DNA of 13,388 bases from CAZPFP01 sp964585895. GTDB lineage: Bacteria; Patescibacteriota; Microgenomatia; PFEM01; JAHIFH01. Every line of letters begins with the position of its first letter. Position 1 is the first letter of the stretch. The stretch is taken from contig CAZPFP010000021.1 in NCBI GenBank assembly GCA_964585895.1, positions 1 to 13,388 on the forward strand, in the 5' to 3' direction. The notes under the pieces were generated by a model. It saw only the letters and a list, made by a program, of their open reading frames with translations, did not search any database and was not told the DNA's origin. The position numbers were made by a program, and so were the translations under genes. Below, piece by piece: positions 1 through 7,054 of this stretch.

Positions 1-363
1 AACTTCCGTTACCCCAGAAGGAATACCAATCACCACTCTTGGTTTAGGGATTTTGGGAAAAAGCGGTCCTGACTGATGGATTTCCCGAATATATTGCCTG
101 ACCATGGCTTCGGTAGCATCGAAATCGGCAATCACCCCGTCTTTCAAGGGTCGAATCGCTTCAATCATCTCCGGGGTTTTACCGATCATTTTCTTGGCTT
201 TACTACCAATGGCTAAAATTTCCTTGGTTTTCTTTTGGCGAGCAACAACCGAAGGCTCACGAATTATTACTCCTTTGTCCTTAACCCAAATCACGGTGTT
301 GGAAGTGCCCAAATCAATCCCCACATCATGAGAAATAAGACTAAAAAGTTGGTCAATAATCAT
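1..363 (-). CDS. mreB: Rod shape-determining protein MreB, N-terminal part (cut by window edge)
   Basis: The minus strand encodes 121 residues before running off the left edge, so the C-terminal two thirds are missing. MreB is the bacterial actin homologue that polymerises under the membrane and guides side-wall synthesis. Seen: the actin-type phosphate-1 loop with G15-I-D-L-G-T-S-N-T23, then V-I-W-V-K-D-K-G, E-P-S-V-V-A, G-K-T-P and P-L-K-D-G-V-I-A-D-F, in the order and spacing of MreB N-termini. The ATG at 363-361 is supported by a purine-rich Shine-Dalgarno (AGGGGAGG, complement of 372-379) 8 nt upstream and a promoter further up. It is divergent from the O-antigen-ligase gene across about 100 bp. 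The family call is near certain; MreB versus an Mbl-type paralogue cannot be separated from this fragment. Confidence 0.95.
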   Translation of the reverse strand, partial: MIIDQLFSLISHDVGIDLGTSNTVIWVKDKGVIIREPSVVARQKKTKEILAIGSKAKKMIGKTPEMIEAIRPLKDGVIADFDATEAMVRQYIREIHQSGPLFPKIPKPRVVIGIPSGVTEV

Positions 364-371
364 TAGAAAAA

Positions 372-379
372 CCTCCCCT
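372..379 (-). promoter_or_regulatory. Shine-Dalgarno site of mreB
   Basis: Read on the minus strand this is AGGGGAGG, 8 nt before the mreB ATG. It is one of the few strong Shine-Dalgarno sites in the window, in contrast to the apparently leaderless genes nearby. Confidence 0.8.
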
Positions 380-396
380 GTAGAACAGCTAGTCGC

Positions 397-425
397 AGTA
401 TAACATGATTAAAAATCTCTTCCAA
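397..425 (-). promoter_or_regulatory. Sigma70-type promoter of mreB
   Basis: Minus-strand -35 TTGGAA (420-425), 17-nt spacer, -10 TATACT (397-402). The predicted transcription start is near 390, giving a leader of about 27 nt that includes the Shine-Dalgarno site. The -10 lies inside a short motif, GTCGCAGTATAA on the plus strand, that recurs near 12413. Confidence 0.65.
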
Positions 426-429
426 CCTC

Positions 430-458
430 TTGTTGTCAGAACCGTCTTTTGTTAAACT
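430..458 (+). promoter_or_regulatory. Promoter giving a probable leaderless mRNA for the 465 gene
   Basis: -35-like TTGTTG (430-435), 17-nt spacer ending in TGT, then -10 TAAACT (453-458). Only 6 nt separate the -10 from the GTG start at 465, so transcription should begin at or next to the start codon. No Shine-Dalgarno is visible. Confidence 0.5.
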
Positions 459-464
459 CAAGCT

Positions 465-2534
465 GTGAAAGTTTCCCAAATCTGCGAGAGAATTATTGAA
501 TACGGTTTTTATCTTCTCTTTTTCCTGGTACCTCTGATTATCTCTCCCTGGAACTATGAACTCTTTGAATTTAATAAAATGATGTTGGTCTATCTTTTTA
601 CCACCGTTATTGTTGCGGCGTGGCTAATCAAGATGGTGGTCCAAAGAAAAATCCTTTTCCGTCGCACTGTTATGGATATTCCCTTAATTCTTTTTCTTGG
701 CTCGCAAATCATGGCTACTATCTATAGTATTGACCGCCACACTTCTCTTTGGGGCTATTACAGCCGCTTTAATGGCGGCTTGTTTTCTACCATCAGTTAC
801 CTTCTTCTCTATTGGGCTTATGTTTCCAATATAGACATAGAAAAAACTAAGCGGACTCTCCGCTATACGCTATCCGCGACTCTCCTGGTTGCTCTTTATG
901 GTATCGCTGAACATTTTGGTATTGATGCCCAGTATTGGGTTCAAGATGTTCAAAATCGTGTTTTCTCCACTTTAGGTCAACCCAACTGGCTGGCTGCCTG
1001 GCTCATGGCTTTGATGCCTTTAACCTGGATTTTAATTTTGCCGGGAAAGGAAAAACTTTTTAAGAAGAAACTTCTGTCTTTTATCGGCTATGGATTACTG
1101 ACTATCTTTTTCCTCTGCCTGCTCTACACCAAATCCCGCTCAGGCTTAATTGGTTTTGGTTTGGCTTATGCTCTTTTTTGGGGGCTAATCGGTTTGATTA
1201 AACTTAAGCAGTTTAAAAAACTAGCCAAGCGTTTTGTCATTTTCAATCTAATTCTCATTGTTCTCACCGCTGTTGTCGGCACTCCCTGGACACCCCAAGC
1301 CGGACAATTCATCAAGAAATTTCAACCCCAAGCTCCTAAAAAAGAAGCGACTGTTTCTGTTGATACCCAACCAACCCCTCTTATCAGTGAATCAAGCGAC
1401 ATTCGCAAAATTGTTTGGCAGGGCGCCATCAAAGTCTGGAAGCACAACCCAATCTTTGGTACCGGAGTGGAAACTTTTGCCTATTCCTATTATTGGCATC
1501 GCCCCCGTGTTCATAATGATGTTTCCGAATGGGACTTGCTCTATAACAAAGCCCATAATGAATATCTAACTACTTTGGCCAATACCGGTCTGGTCGGCCT
1601 TTTGACTTATTTGGGACTGATAACTGCTTTCATCGCTTGGGCGCTTAAACAAATAATCACTGAGAAAACAGCTTTTATCATCGCTCTTCTTGCCGGCTAC
1701 ATCAGCATCCTTATCACCAATTTCTTTGGCTTTTCCGTTGTCCCGGTTAACTTGCTTTTCTTTTTAATCCCCGCTATGAGCCTGGTTTTGGCCTCCAAAA
1801 CCCAAGCCAAGGAAAAACAAATGCCAAAGTCAGATCGGAACCAAGCCTTGGGTTCTTGGCAAAAAATGGCCATTACTCTCATCCTGCTTTTGACTGCCTA
1901 TTCCCTTGTCTATCTCGCTAAATTCTGGTACGCGGACACCCGCTTTGCCGTGGCGGAAAAACTCAATGAATCTGCCTGGTATGAAAGGAGTTATAACGAA
2001 CTCCAAACCGCCATTAGCCTCCACCCCGGTGAACCCTATTATCACAGCGAAATGTCCCTGGCTTTAGCCGGTTTGGCTAACTTAGCTGACGAATCAGATG
2101 ACGCCTCTCTTTCCGCCCAATTTGCGGAGATGGCCATCAGCGAATCAAGCCAAGCTCTGAAAATAAGCCCCTATCATCTTAATTTCTGGAAAAAACGGGC
2201 CAAAATGTTTATTAGTCTCGCCTCAATTGACGATAAATATCAACAAAATGCCCTTGATACCCTTCTTCAAGCCGCGGAACTAGCTCCCACTGACGCTAAG
2301 GTCCATTACAACCTTGGTTTGCTTTATTCCTATCTTGACCAAAGGGAAGCGGCCATTAAAACCATGGAGCATACCGTTGAATTAAAGCCTAATTACACTA
2401 ACGCCCGCTACGCCTTGGCTCTGTTTTATGAAAAAAAAGGAGAAATTAAAGAAGCCAGAGAGCAATTAGAATATATTTTAGAAAACATCAATCCGGCTGA
2501 TACTCAGGCGAAAGACAAACTGGAGAAGCTTTGA
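465..2534 (+). CDS. O-antigen ligase/polymerase-like membrane protein with C-terminal TPR repeats
   Basis: A 689-residue polytopic membrane protein with about 10-12 hydrophobic helices between residues 12 and 490. A large loop from about residue 280 to 365 carries the Wzy_C/WaaL signature: W-K-H-N-P-I-F-G-T-G near 324-333 and A-H-N-E-Y-L-T-T-L-A-N-T-G-L-V-G-L near 362-378. T-K-S-R-S-G-L-I-G near 225 is also typical. Family members transfer or polymerise lipid-linked glycans on the outer face of the membrane; some attach glycans to pilins or surface proteins. The soluble tail (about 500-689) holds tetratricopeptide-type repeats, clearest as A-P-T-D-A-K-V-H-Y-N-L-G-L-L-Y and K-P-N-Y-T-N-A-R-Y-A-L-A. 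The start is GTG with no Shine-Dalgarno; a -10 box sits 6 nt upstream. The stop overlaps the TTG start of amrS. The substrate cannot be read from sequence; a surface polysaccharide or glycoprotein ligase is the best inference. Confidence 0.82.
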   Translation: MKVSQICERIIEYGFYLLFFLVPLIISPWNYELFEFNKMMLVYLFTTVIVAAWLIKMVVQRKILFRRTVMDIPLILFLGSQIMATIYSIDRHTSLWGYYSRFNGGLFSTISYLLLYWAYVSNIDIEKTKRTLRYTLSATLLVALYGIAEHFGIDAQYWVQDVQNRVFSTLGQPNWLAAWLMALMPLTWILILPGKEKLFKKKLLSFIGYGLLTIFFLCLLYTKSRSGLIGFGLAYALFWGLIGLIKLKQFKKLAKRFVIFNLILIVLTAVVGTPWTPQAGQFIKKFQPQAPKKEATVSVDTQPTPLISESSDIRKIVWQGAIKVWKHNPIFGTGVETFAYSYYWHRPRVHNDVSEWDLLYNKAHNEYLTTLANTGLVGLLTYLGLITAFIAWALKQIITEKTAFIIALLAGYISILITNFFGFSVVPVNLLFFLIPAMSLVLASKTQAKEKQMPKSDRNQALGSWQKMAITLILLLTAYSLVYLAKFWYADTRFAVAEKLNESAWYERSYNELQTAISLHPGEPYYHSEMSLALAGLANLADESDDASLSAQFAEMAISESSQALKISPYHLNFWKKRAKMFISLASIDDKYQQNALDTLLQAAELAPTDAKVHYNLGLLYSYLDQREAAIKTMEHTVELKPNYTNARYALALFYEKKGEIKEAREQLEYILENINPADTQAKDKLEKL

Positions 2535-3556
2535 AAGAAACTCTTTTAGCCAAAAAACTAAAAAACAATAAAGTCAAATGTTCTACTTGCCAACGGCGCT
2601 GTACGATTTCCCCTGGTCAATGGGGCTTTTGCCAAACAAGAATCAACAAAAACGGTAAACTTTATTCAGTTATCTATGGGGTGGTTTCTTCAATCAATGT
2701 CGACCCAATTGAAAAAAAGCCGATTTTCCATTACAAACCAGGCTCGCCTTGCCTTTCCTTAGGCACTTATGGTTGTAATTTCCGTTGTGCCTTTTGCCAG
2801 AACTGGGAAATCAGCCATGCCAATGGGGCTTCTCTTAATCTCGACAACCAAAAACTTCTTTCCCCCAAAGAAGCGGTTAAAATGGCGAAAAAATCAGGTG
2901 CCGAAGGCATTGCCTGGACCTACAACGAACCGGCCATCTGGCTCGAATATTCCTTGGATGGAGCCAAACTCGCCAAAAAACAAGGTCTCTATACCTGCTG
3001 GGTAACTAATGGTTATGCTACTAAGGAAACGATTGATAAGATTGCCCCTTACTTAGATATCTATCGGGTCGATTTTAAAAGCTTTGATGACCGCCTTTAC
3101 AAAAAACTGATTGGTGTTCCCCAAGCAAAAGGCGTTTTTGAAACCACCAAATATCTTCACGACCAATATCCAAAAGTCCATATCGAATGCGTTACCAACG
3201 TTGTTCCCACCTGGAATGATTCGGATAAAAATTTGAAAAAAATCGCCAGTTGGATTGTTAAAAATTTAGGCAAGAAAACCCCCTGGCATGTGACGAGATT
3301 TTTCCCTTATGCTGACCTGACCAACGTTCCTCCCACACCCCCAGAAACCTTGTTCAAAGCCAGGAAAATTGGGATGAAAGAAGGCTTAGAATTTGTTTAC
3401 ATCGGCAACCTTCCCGTAGATGAAGAAGACGATACCTTCTGCCCCAGATGCCATAACTTAGCCATCAGAAGAACCGGCTACCGAACCGAAATCCTGGGCG
3501 TGGACAAAGAAGGCCATTGTTCAGATTGTGGGGAGGATTTGAATATAAAGATTTAA
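2531..3556 (+). CDS. amrS: AmmeMemoRadiSam system radical SAM enzyme (AmrS)
   Basis: 341 residues, the usual length of the family. The radical SAM cluster motif C82-x3-C86-x2-C89 (G-C-N-F-R-C-A-F-C-Q-N-W) should bind the 4Fe-4S cluster that cleaves S-adenosylmethionine. An N-terminal cysteine group (C17, C20, C24, C34) and a C-terminal pair of CxxC motifs (C304/C307, C330/C333) could carry metal. E-G-I-A-W-T-Y-N-E-P and Y-R-V-D-F-K-S-F are typical of AmrS and the related pyruvate-formate-lyase-activating group. The TTG at 2531 overlaps the TGA of the ligase gene (TTGA) and has GGAG 5 nt upstream, which supports this start and translational coupling. AmrS is usually found with MEMO- and AMMECR1-type proteins; here those lie 5 kb away (8604-9742). 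The reaction of the system is not known to me. Confidence 0.9.
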   Translation: MKETLLAKKLKNNKVKCSTCQRRCTISPGQWGFCQTRINKNGKLYSVIYGVVSSINVDPIEKKPIFHYKPGSPCLSLGTYGCNFRCAFCQNWEISHANGASLNLDNQKLLSPKEAVKMAKKSGAEGIAWTYNEPAIWLEYSLDGAKLAKKQGLYTCWVTNGYATKETIDKIAPYLDIYRVDFKSFDDRLYKKLIGVPQAKGVFETTKYLHDQYPKVHIECVTNVVPTWNDSDKNLKKIASWIVKNLGKKTPWHVTRFFPYADLTNVPPTPPETLFKARKIGMKEGLEFVYIGNLPVDEEDDTFCPRCHNLAIRRTGYRTEILGVDKEGHCSDCGEDLNIKI

Positions 3557-3585
3557 AACGGATTACTTAACTACTGAATAAACCT

Positions 3586-4176
3586 ATGGTTGATGAAGAT
3601 GCTACCGAGTTAGAGTCTCAAAGAAAAGCTCCAGAGAAAACCAAAAAATCTCTTTCTCTCCCTAAAGAGATTACTAGGGAGTGGCTAAATAAAGCAATTG
3701 AGACTGGTGTTTTTGAGGTGAGTGGAAAAGAAATTTTTATCCAAAGATTTGATCCTGAAAAAAGTGCTACTTGGCTTATCGACAATTGTGGTTTTTCTAC
3801 ACCCGGCCCTGACGGAGAAGGCTATTTCTATCATGGGACATCTATCGAGGACGCAACTTCCATAGTGAAAAATGGTCTTTTTAGTACCCCCGAACACCCC
3901 ACCGTATCAACCATCTTGGAGAATCAAGCAAAAACTACCGCTCGCGATCACGAAAGCAAGCTTAAAGTTGGTGCGGTGGTGGTTTTTAAAACAAATTGGA
4001 AAGGAGTCGAGATTCAGGGAACTGGGTTTGGTGAACCGATTGGGTACCCCACCTCTATTTATACTGGCGCCCGCGAAAAACTACCAATCCCTCAACACCT
4101 AAAAGATGTGCCAGAGCTTCGTTGGCTATCGCCGGATAAGGCTATCGGCATGTTTATAGTTAGCCAAAAACATTAA
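3586..4176 (+). CDS. Unknown protein with a possible ADP-ribosyltransferase (PARP-like) fold
   Basis: 196 residues, no signal peptide or membrane helix. The N-terminal 35 residues are charged and probably disordered. The core begins with Y-F-Y-H-G-T-S-I-E-D-A-T-S-I-V-K-N-G-L-F (about 80-99). The H-G-T-S...I...G-L pattern opens the catalytic fold of many ADP-ribosyltransferases (PARP, KptA/Tpt1 and bacterial toxin families). Then come a helix rich in A/T/E, a strand G-A-V-V-V-F-K-T-N-W-K, a Y-P-T-S-I-Y-T-G segment, and a terminal strand A-I-G-M-F-I-V. I cannot place the usual third-motif glutamate, so catalytic activity is uncertain and this is a fold guess only. It starts 29 nt after amrS; no Shine-Dalgarno and no convincing -10 are visible, so readthrough from amrS is possible. 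Its 3' end faces the leftward gene at 4222. Confidence 0.6.
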   Translation: MVDEDATELESQRKAPEKTKKSLSLPKEITREWLNKAIETGVFEVSGKEIFIQRFDPEKSATWLIDNCGFSTPGPDGEGYFYHGTSIEDATSIVKNGLFSTPEHPTVSTILENQAKTTARDHESKLKVGAVVVFKTNWKGVEIQGTGFGEPIGYPTSIYTGAREKLPIPQHLKDVPELRWLSPDKAIGMFIVSQKH

Positions 4177-4221
4177 CCTAGAAAAAAGGCATATTTAAAA
4201 GAGGAAAAAAGAGAGAAAAAA

Positions 4222-4734
4222 TTACTTGAGATAAATTCCCATCAATTCATCAAAGGTTCGGTCTGTGACTACAACTATCACCTCTTCATCTTCAATATTG
4301 ACCCTAACCAAATGAGGGGTAATCACTTGAGCTAAAATTTGGCCAGTCCGATCACCATAACCGGCATGACGAGAAGAAAAAGAAAAAGTAAATTCCCAAC
4401 AATTAGGACAAGTTAATTCCTGAGAAGACTCAAACTTCAAGTCAAAGCCATCATATTGATAGGTAGGGGCCTTTTCCGCTGCTTCTTGAGCCATCTCCTT
4501 ACTTCTTTCAAACTTGGCCTGATCAAAAGGGGTTTCTTCTTCAGGAGCGACGTATTCCTCCCCTTCTTCACATTCCCAAGTAGGCATCGCTCCCACCGGC
4601 TCTCCCTGTTTGACCCATTTCCCATTCTGGCACACCCAAGCACCTTCTTGCTTTGTTCCGAAAAACCAAAAAACCAAAAGAGCGGCGACCACAAAAGCTA
4701 AAACCCCACCAATAATCATCCATTTTCTTTTCAT
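4222..4734 (-). CDS. Membrane-anchored extracytoplasmic protein of unknown function
   Basis: 170 residues. A short basic start (M-K-R-K) precedes one hydrophobic helix (about 6-26), suggesting an N-terminal anchor with the rest outside. Next is a W-V-C-Q-N-G-K-W-V-K-Q-G-E-P segment ending in P-T-W-E-C; I recall similar motifs next to the anchor in other CPR membrane proteins, but cannot check this here. An acidic linker leads to a C-terminal domain with C-P-N-C-W-E-F-T-F-S-F-S-S-R-H-A-G-Y-G-D-R-T-G and Q-V-I-T-P-H. The CPNC pair and the conserved-looking H-A-G-Y-G-D-R suggest a folded domain, possibly metal or disulphide stabilised. I do not know a function. Its ATG overlaps the stop of the 4731 gene (ATGA), so it is the last gene of the leftward set 5611-4222. 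Confidence 0.8.
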   Translation of the reverse strand: MKRKWMIIGGVLAFVVAALLVFWFFGTKQEGAWVCQNGKWVKQGEPVGAMPTWECEEGEEYVAPEEETPFDQAKFERSKEMAQEAAEKAPTYQYDGFDLKFESSQELTCPNCWEFTFSFSSRHAGYGDRTGQILAQVITPHLVRVNIEDEEVIVVVTDRTFDELMGIYLK

Positions 4735-5252
4735 TTCTTAATCCCTTCTATTTTTGAATTAGCGAAGGCAGTAGAACTTTCTTCAGCAAGATGTTCTTTA
4801 AAAACTTTTACCAATCCTCTGGCTTGATCAGCATCACCCGGTTCCATTTCCAAGGCACTGCCAAGAAGAACCTCAAAAACCCTCTTCGTTGCCTCAATCA
4901 TCTCTTTTCTCTGCTCAAAATCTTCTCCCAAAACCTCCTTAGCGTATTCCCAAGCTCCCAAAGCAGAAACATCAACCTCAACTTCACCCTCTTCGGCGGT
5001 TTTTTCAATTATCTCATTGCCCATTGTCACCAAATCAAAAAATTTCAGCCACTGCTTAATTAATCTCCCAGCACTGGTTCCCAAAACAGCCGGAAAATCC
5101 TTATTAGCCCTAATTTCTTCATAAGTGGGCATTCTCCATTCTTCTCCAATCATCCCAATTAACATAGCTGTGTTGACAATAGGCAGGGAAGGTTTGGGAA
5201 AATTACTTTTATTTTCAATTCCAGGTTTTAAAACTGATTCGTGGGTTGCCAT
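4731..5252 (-). CDS. Hypothetical cytoplasmic helical protein
   Basis: 173 residues, no membrane segment, acidic and mostly helical by composition (for example E-D-F-E-Q-R-K-E-M-I-E-A-T-K-R-V-F-E-V-L-L). The N-terminal 25 residues look disordered. I recognise no domain. It begins 11 nt after the stop of the 5264 gene and its last bases overlap the start of the 4222 gene by 4 nt (ATGA), which supports it as a real middle gene of a three-gene operon. No Shine-Dalgarno precedes the ATG at 5252; the upstream 11 bases are all A/T. Being sandwiched between a small soluble protein and a membrane-anchored one suggests a joint role, but nothing indicates which. Confidence 0.7.
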   Translation of the reverse strand: MATHESVLKPGIENKSNFPKPSLPIVNTAMLIGMIGEEWRMPTYEEIRANKDFPAVLGTSAGRLIKQWLKFFDLVTMGNEIIEKTAEEGEVEVDVSALGAWEYAKEVLGEDFEQRKEMIEATKRVFEVLLGSALEMEPGDADQARGLVKVFKEHLAEESSTAFANSKIEGIKK

Positions 5253-5263
5253 TTTAAAATAAT

Positions 5264-5611
5264 TTAAATCGCTGGCTCTTCATGGCCAAAGATCTCACCG
5301 TATCTCTGATCCCAATTTCCGCCACTCCAGCCACTTGTTGATCCCCCTATTTCAGGGGAATCACGGCCAATTTTTTTCGCACCACCAGCTTCCATTTCTT
5401 CAACCACTTTTTTTAAACCTTTCTTTGAAGCAGACCAAACCTCAGCTAACACTTTCCCTGGAACAACCTCCTCTTCCGTAAAACCAACCCCTCTGGTTTC
5501 CTCCCCACTGCCAATAGCAAATCCACGCAGGTCACCATCTTCCCTCAATTCAGTTTTAAACTCTCCTTCTTCAGTGTAACCAAAATCTAATTCAATTCGT
5601 TTTTCAACCAT
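5264..5611 (-). CDS. Hypothetical small acidic protein
   Basis: 115 residues from the ATG at 5611 (M-V-E-K-R-I-E-L-D-F-G-Y). An in-frame TTG at 5626 would add five residues, but it falls within the hairpin's T run and is less likely. The protein is acidic with a glycine/serine-rich tail (G-G-S-T-S-G-W-S-G-G-N-W-D-Q-R-Y-G) and no membrane helix or recognised domain. It is the first gene of the leftward operon 5611-4222 and has a good promoter at 5652-5680. A terminator-like hairpin lies between that promoter and the start codon. No Shine-Dalgarno is seen near the ATG. Confidence 0.65.
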   Translation of the reverse strand: MVEKRIELDFGYTEEGEFKTELREDGDLRGFAIGSGEETRGVGFTEEEVVPGKVLAEVWSASKKGLKKVVEEMEAGGAKKIGRDSPEIGGSTSGWSGGNWDQRYGEIFGHEEPAI

Positions 5612-5624
5612 TTTTTTAAATAAC

Positions 5625-5643
5625 AAAAAAGCCCCTCAGGGCA
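5625..5643 (-). terminator. Short GC hairpin with U run (intrinsic terminator or insulator)
   Basis: On the minus strand: GCCC-TGAG-GGGC (5642-5631) followed at once by six T. It ends the region downstream of the 5754 gene and sits only about 13 nt before the next start codon. The stem is just 4 bp, so strength is uncertain. Confidence 0.5.
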
Positions 5644-5651
5644 GCCACCCC

Positions 5652-5680
5652 ACTCTAATCTTTTAGGGATAATTTGTCAA
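5652..5680 (-). promoter_or_regulatory. Consensus-like sigma70 promoter for the 5611-4222 operon
   Basis: Minus-strand -35 TTGACA (5675-5680, perfect), 17-nt spacer, -10 TAGAGT (5652-5657). The predicted start near 5645 falls right at the upstream arm of the hairpin at 5631-5642, so the 5' leader would be about 34 nt and begin with that hairpin. Confidence 0.65.
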
Positions 5681-5753
5681 GTAAAAAGAGAACTTTTTTC
5701 ATAAATTGACTTTAACCAAAAATGACGAATTTGAGGACCAGAAAGAAAGTAAA

Positions 5754-6602
5754 TTATAAACAAATTTCATAGGAAATTGGTTTAATGCAATTCCCCACAT
5801 AAGTACCGATACCAAAAGGCAATTTTTGGGTTGAAGACTGAATATTAGAAACGGGTAGTTTTACTTCTTTCTGTATAGTGTCGTCCTCTCCTTCTAAATT
5901 ATTAGAGGAGGTGTAATAATAAATAAAATTGATGTAAAGATTGTTTCCTTCCTTACGAGTTGGCTCAATCGTAAGTTTATCTACCCTCCTTATCTGAACA
6001 GGATCTTTCAGTGACACCGCGTTTTCTCGATCCATATTTTGTTCCTCTGAATCAAAATCTGAATTTTTTTCAAAACCAAATAGTTGTAAAATTTCACCTT
6101 CTGGTACCCATAACTTAAAAATTGGTTTTCCTCCTATTTCTTTTCTTCCATAAGCAAGGATAAAACTTGGAGGATTGTCCCTTTTCAATCTATCATTCTC
6201 CTTTATCTCATATTCAATTGTAAGCTTGCTGAAATTCACTATCAACCCGTCTTTATACCAAATAACAGGGTCTAAGTCTTGGGTGGGACACCAAAAACCA
6301 TCTCCTTGCCTTATGTAAAACTTAGTCTCCCACTTACTCTCATTTTCAGAAAAAATCTCCTTGTAACAACTTCTCTTAATCTCCTGAGTGTTTTTCTCAG
6401 AAACATCAGTTGTGCCATAAATTTGCTCAATTTCCTGAGACAATTCTATTTTAACCGATTCGCGTCCCTTTTTCAGGGCAACTATCCAAGCACTACCGTG
6501 TGTAATAATTGCCAATATAAAAATTATTCCCCATGATTTCCAGTATCGAATAGGGTGTAGAATAAGTTCTTTAAATAAAAAACGGGCAGTAGTATCCTCC
6601 AT
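5754..6602 (-). CDS. Hypothetical membrane-anchored protein
   Basis: 282 residues. One clear hydrophobic helix (about 23-43, S-W-G-I-I-F-I-L-A-I-I-T-H-G-S-A-W-I-V-A) follows a partly charged N-terminus. The remaining 240 residues are polar, rich in E/K/N and beta-like, with scattered cysteines (C-Y-K-E-I, F-W-C-P-T, G-N-C-I-K, E-I-C-L). A single-pass anchor with a large domain on one side of the membrane is the simplest reading. I recognise no family. It begins 3 nt after the stop of the 6606 gene, so the two form an operon read from the 6953-6982 promoter. The region is visibly more AT-rich than the neighbouring housekeeping genes, in keeping with an accessory origin. Confidence 0.7.
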   Translation of the reverse strand: MEDTTARFLFKELILHPIRYWKSWGIIFILAIITHGSAWIVALKKGRESVKIELSQEIEQIYGTTDVSEKNTQEIKRSCYKEIFSENESKWETKFYIRQGDGFWCPTQDLDPVIWYKDGLIVNFSKLTIEYEIKENDRLKRDNPPSFILAYGRKEIGGKPIFKLWVPEGEILQLFGFEKNSDFDSEEQNMDRENAVSLKDPVQIRRVDKLTIEPTRKEGNNLYINFIYYYTSSNNLEGEDDTIQKEVKLPVSNIQSSTQKLPFGIGTYVGNCIKPISYEICL

Positions 6603-6605
6603 AAT

Positions 6606-6944
6606 TTAGGTCCAATATGCTTTCACCTCTAATAAAATTTTTTTATATTCTCTAAAATTTCTTTTAACATCATCCGAGAGAACCCATGCTTTATTACGCC
6701 CACCTGATAACCTTTTCAAGATACTATTTCTAAATAAGCCACTCAGAATACCGCCAACAAATCGTCCATATTCCTCAGGGTTCTCTTTCATCTTTTTGGG
6801 AGCAAATTTCTTATATTCTCTAGCAAATTCGTGGGAAAAAAATTTGAAGTCTTTCTTACCTGCTTCAGGCATTCTAAGAATTAGCCAAAAAGCAACTTGT
6901 TGAGTCGGGGGGAGATATGAAATTTTTTCTTTAATTTTATCCAT
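6606..6944 (-). CDS. Small basic helical protein, possible winged-helix
   Basis: 112 residues, basic and helical. L-P-P-T-Q-Q-V-A-F-W-L-I-L-R-M-P near residues 11-26, an F-F-S-H-E-F-A-R-E-Y helix, then I-L-S-G-L-F-R-N-S-I-L-K-R-L-S-G-G-R-N-K-A-W-V-L-S. The last stretch resembles a recognition helix followed by a wing hairpin, as in winged-helix DNA-binding domains; this is inferred from pattern only. First gene of a two-gene leftward operon with the membrane protein at 5754. The start ATG lies 8 nt from an extended -10 box with no Shine-Dalgarno, so its mRNA is probably leaderless. A DNA-binding regulator paired with a membrane sensor or effector is one possibility. Confidence 0.7.
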   Translation of the reverse strand: MDKIKEKISYLPPTQQVAFWLILRMPEAGKKDFKFFSHEFAREYKKFAPKKMKENPEEYGRFVGGILSGLFRNSILKRLSGGRNKAWVLSDDVKRNFREYKKILLEVKAYWT

Positions 6945-6952
6945 ATGAGTGG

Positions 6953-6982
6953 ATTATATCACGACCTCGGAGACTTTGTCGA
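6953..6982 (-). promoter_or_regulatory. Extended -10 promoter, leaderless start for the 6944 gene
   Basis: Minus-strand -35-like TCGACA (6977-6982), 18-nt spacer, TGA-TATAAT with the perfect -10 at 6953-6958. The ATG begins 8 nt downstream of the -10, leaving a leader of 0-2 nt. Confidence 0.65.
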
Positions 6983-7017
6983 CATCAACGACCTCTTTGA
7001 AGCTAAATTGTTAGGGA

Positions 7018-7038
7018 GAAATTTTGGCTTTGGAGGCT
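7018..7038. repeat. 21-bp direct repeat, copy A
   Basis: Begins GAAATTTTGGCTTT and ends GGAGGCT. It differs at one position from copy B at 7461-7481 in the same orientation. Its right end lies in the stop codon of the tiny gene at 7037. Confidence 0.75.
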
Positions 7039-7054
7039 ATTTTGGTAAATAGCC
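7035..7054. other. Perfect 8-bp hairpin at the end of the mini-operon
   Basis: GGCTATTT (7035-7042), 4-nt loop, AAATAGCC (7047-7054). It spans the stop codon of the 24-residue gene. No U run follows on the minus strand, so it looks more like a 3'-end stabiliser or weak stop than a standard terminator. Confidence 0.5.

Noticed and set aside
104..331. Plus-strand open frame of 75 codons
   Set aside because: It is antisense to the clear mreB N-terminus and has no family features.
5264..5626. Longer start (TTG at 5626) for the small acidic protein
   Set aside because: The TTG lies in the hairpin's T run and the extra residues L-F-K-K look like untranslated leader; the ATG at 5611 is preferred.
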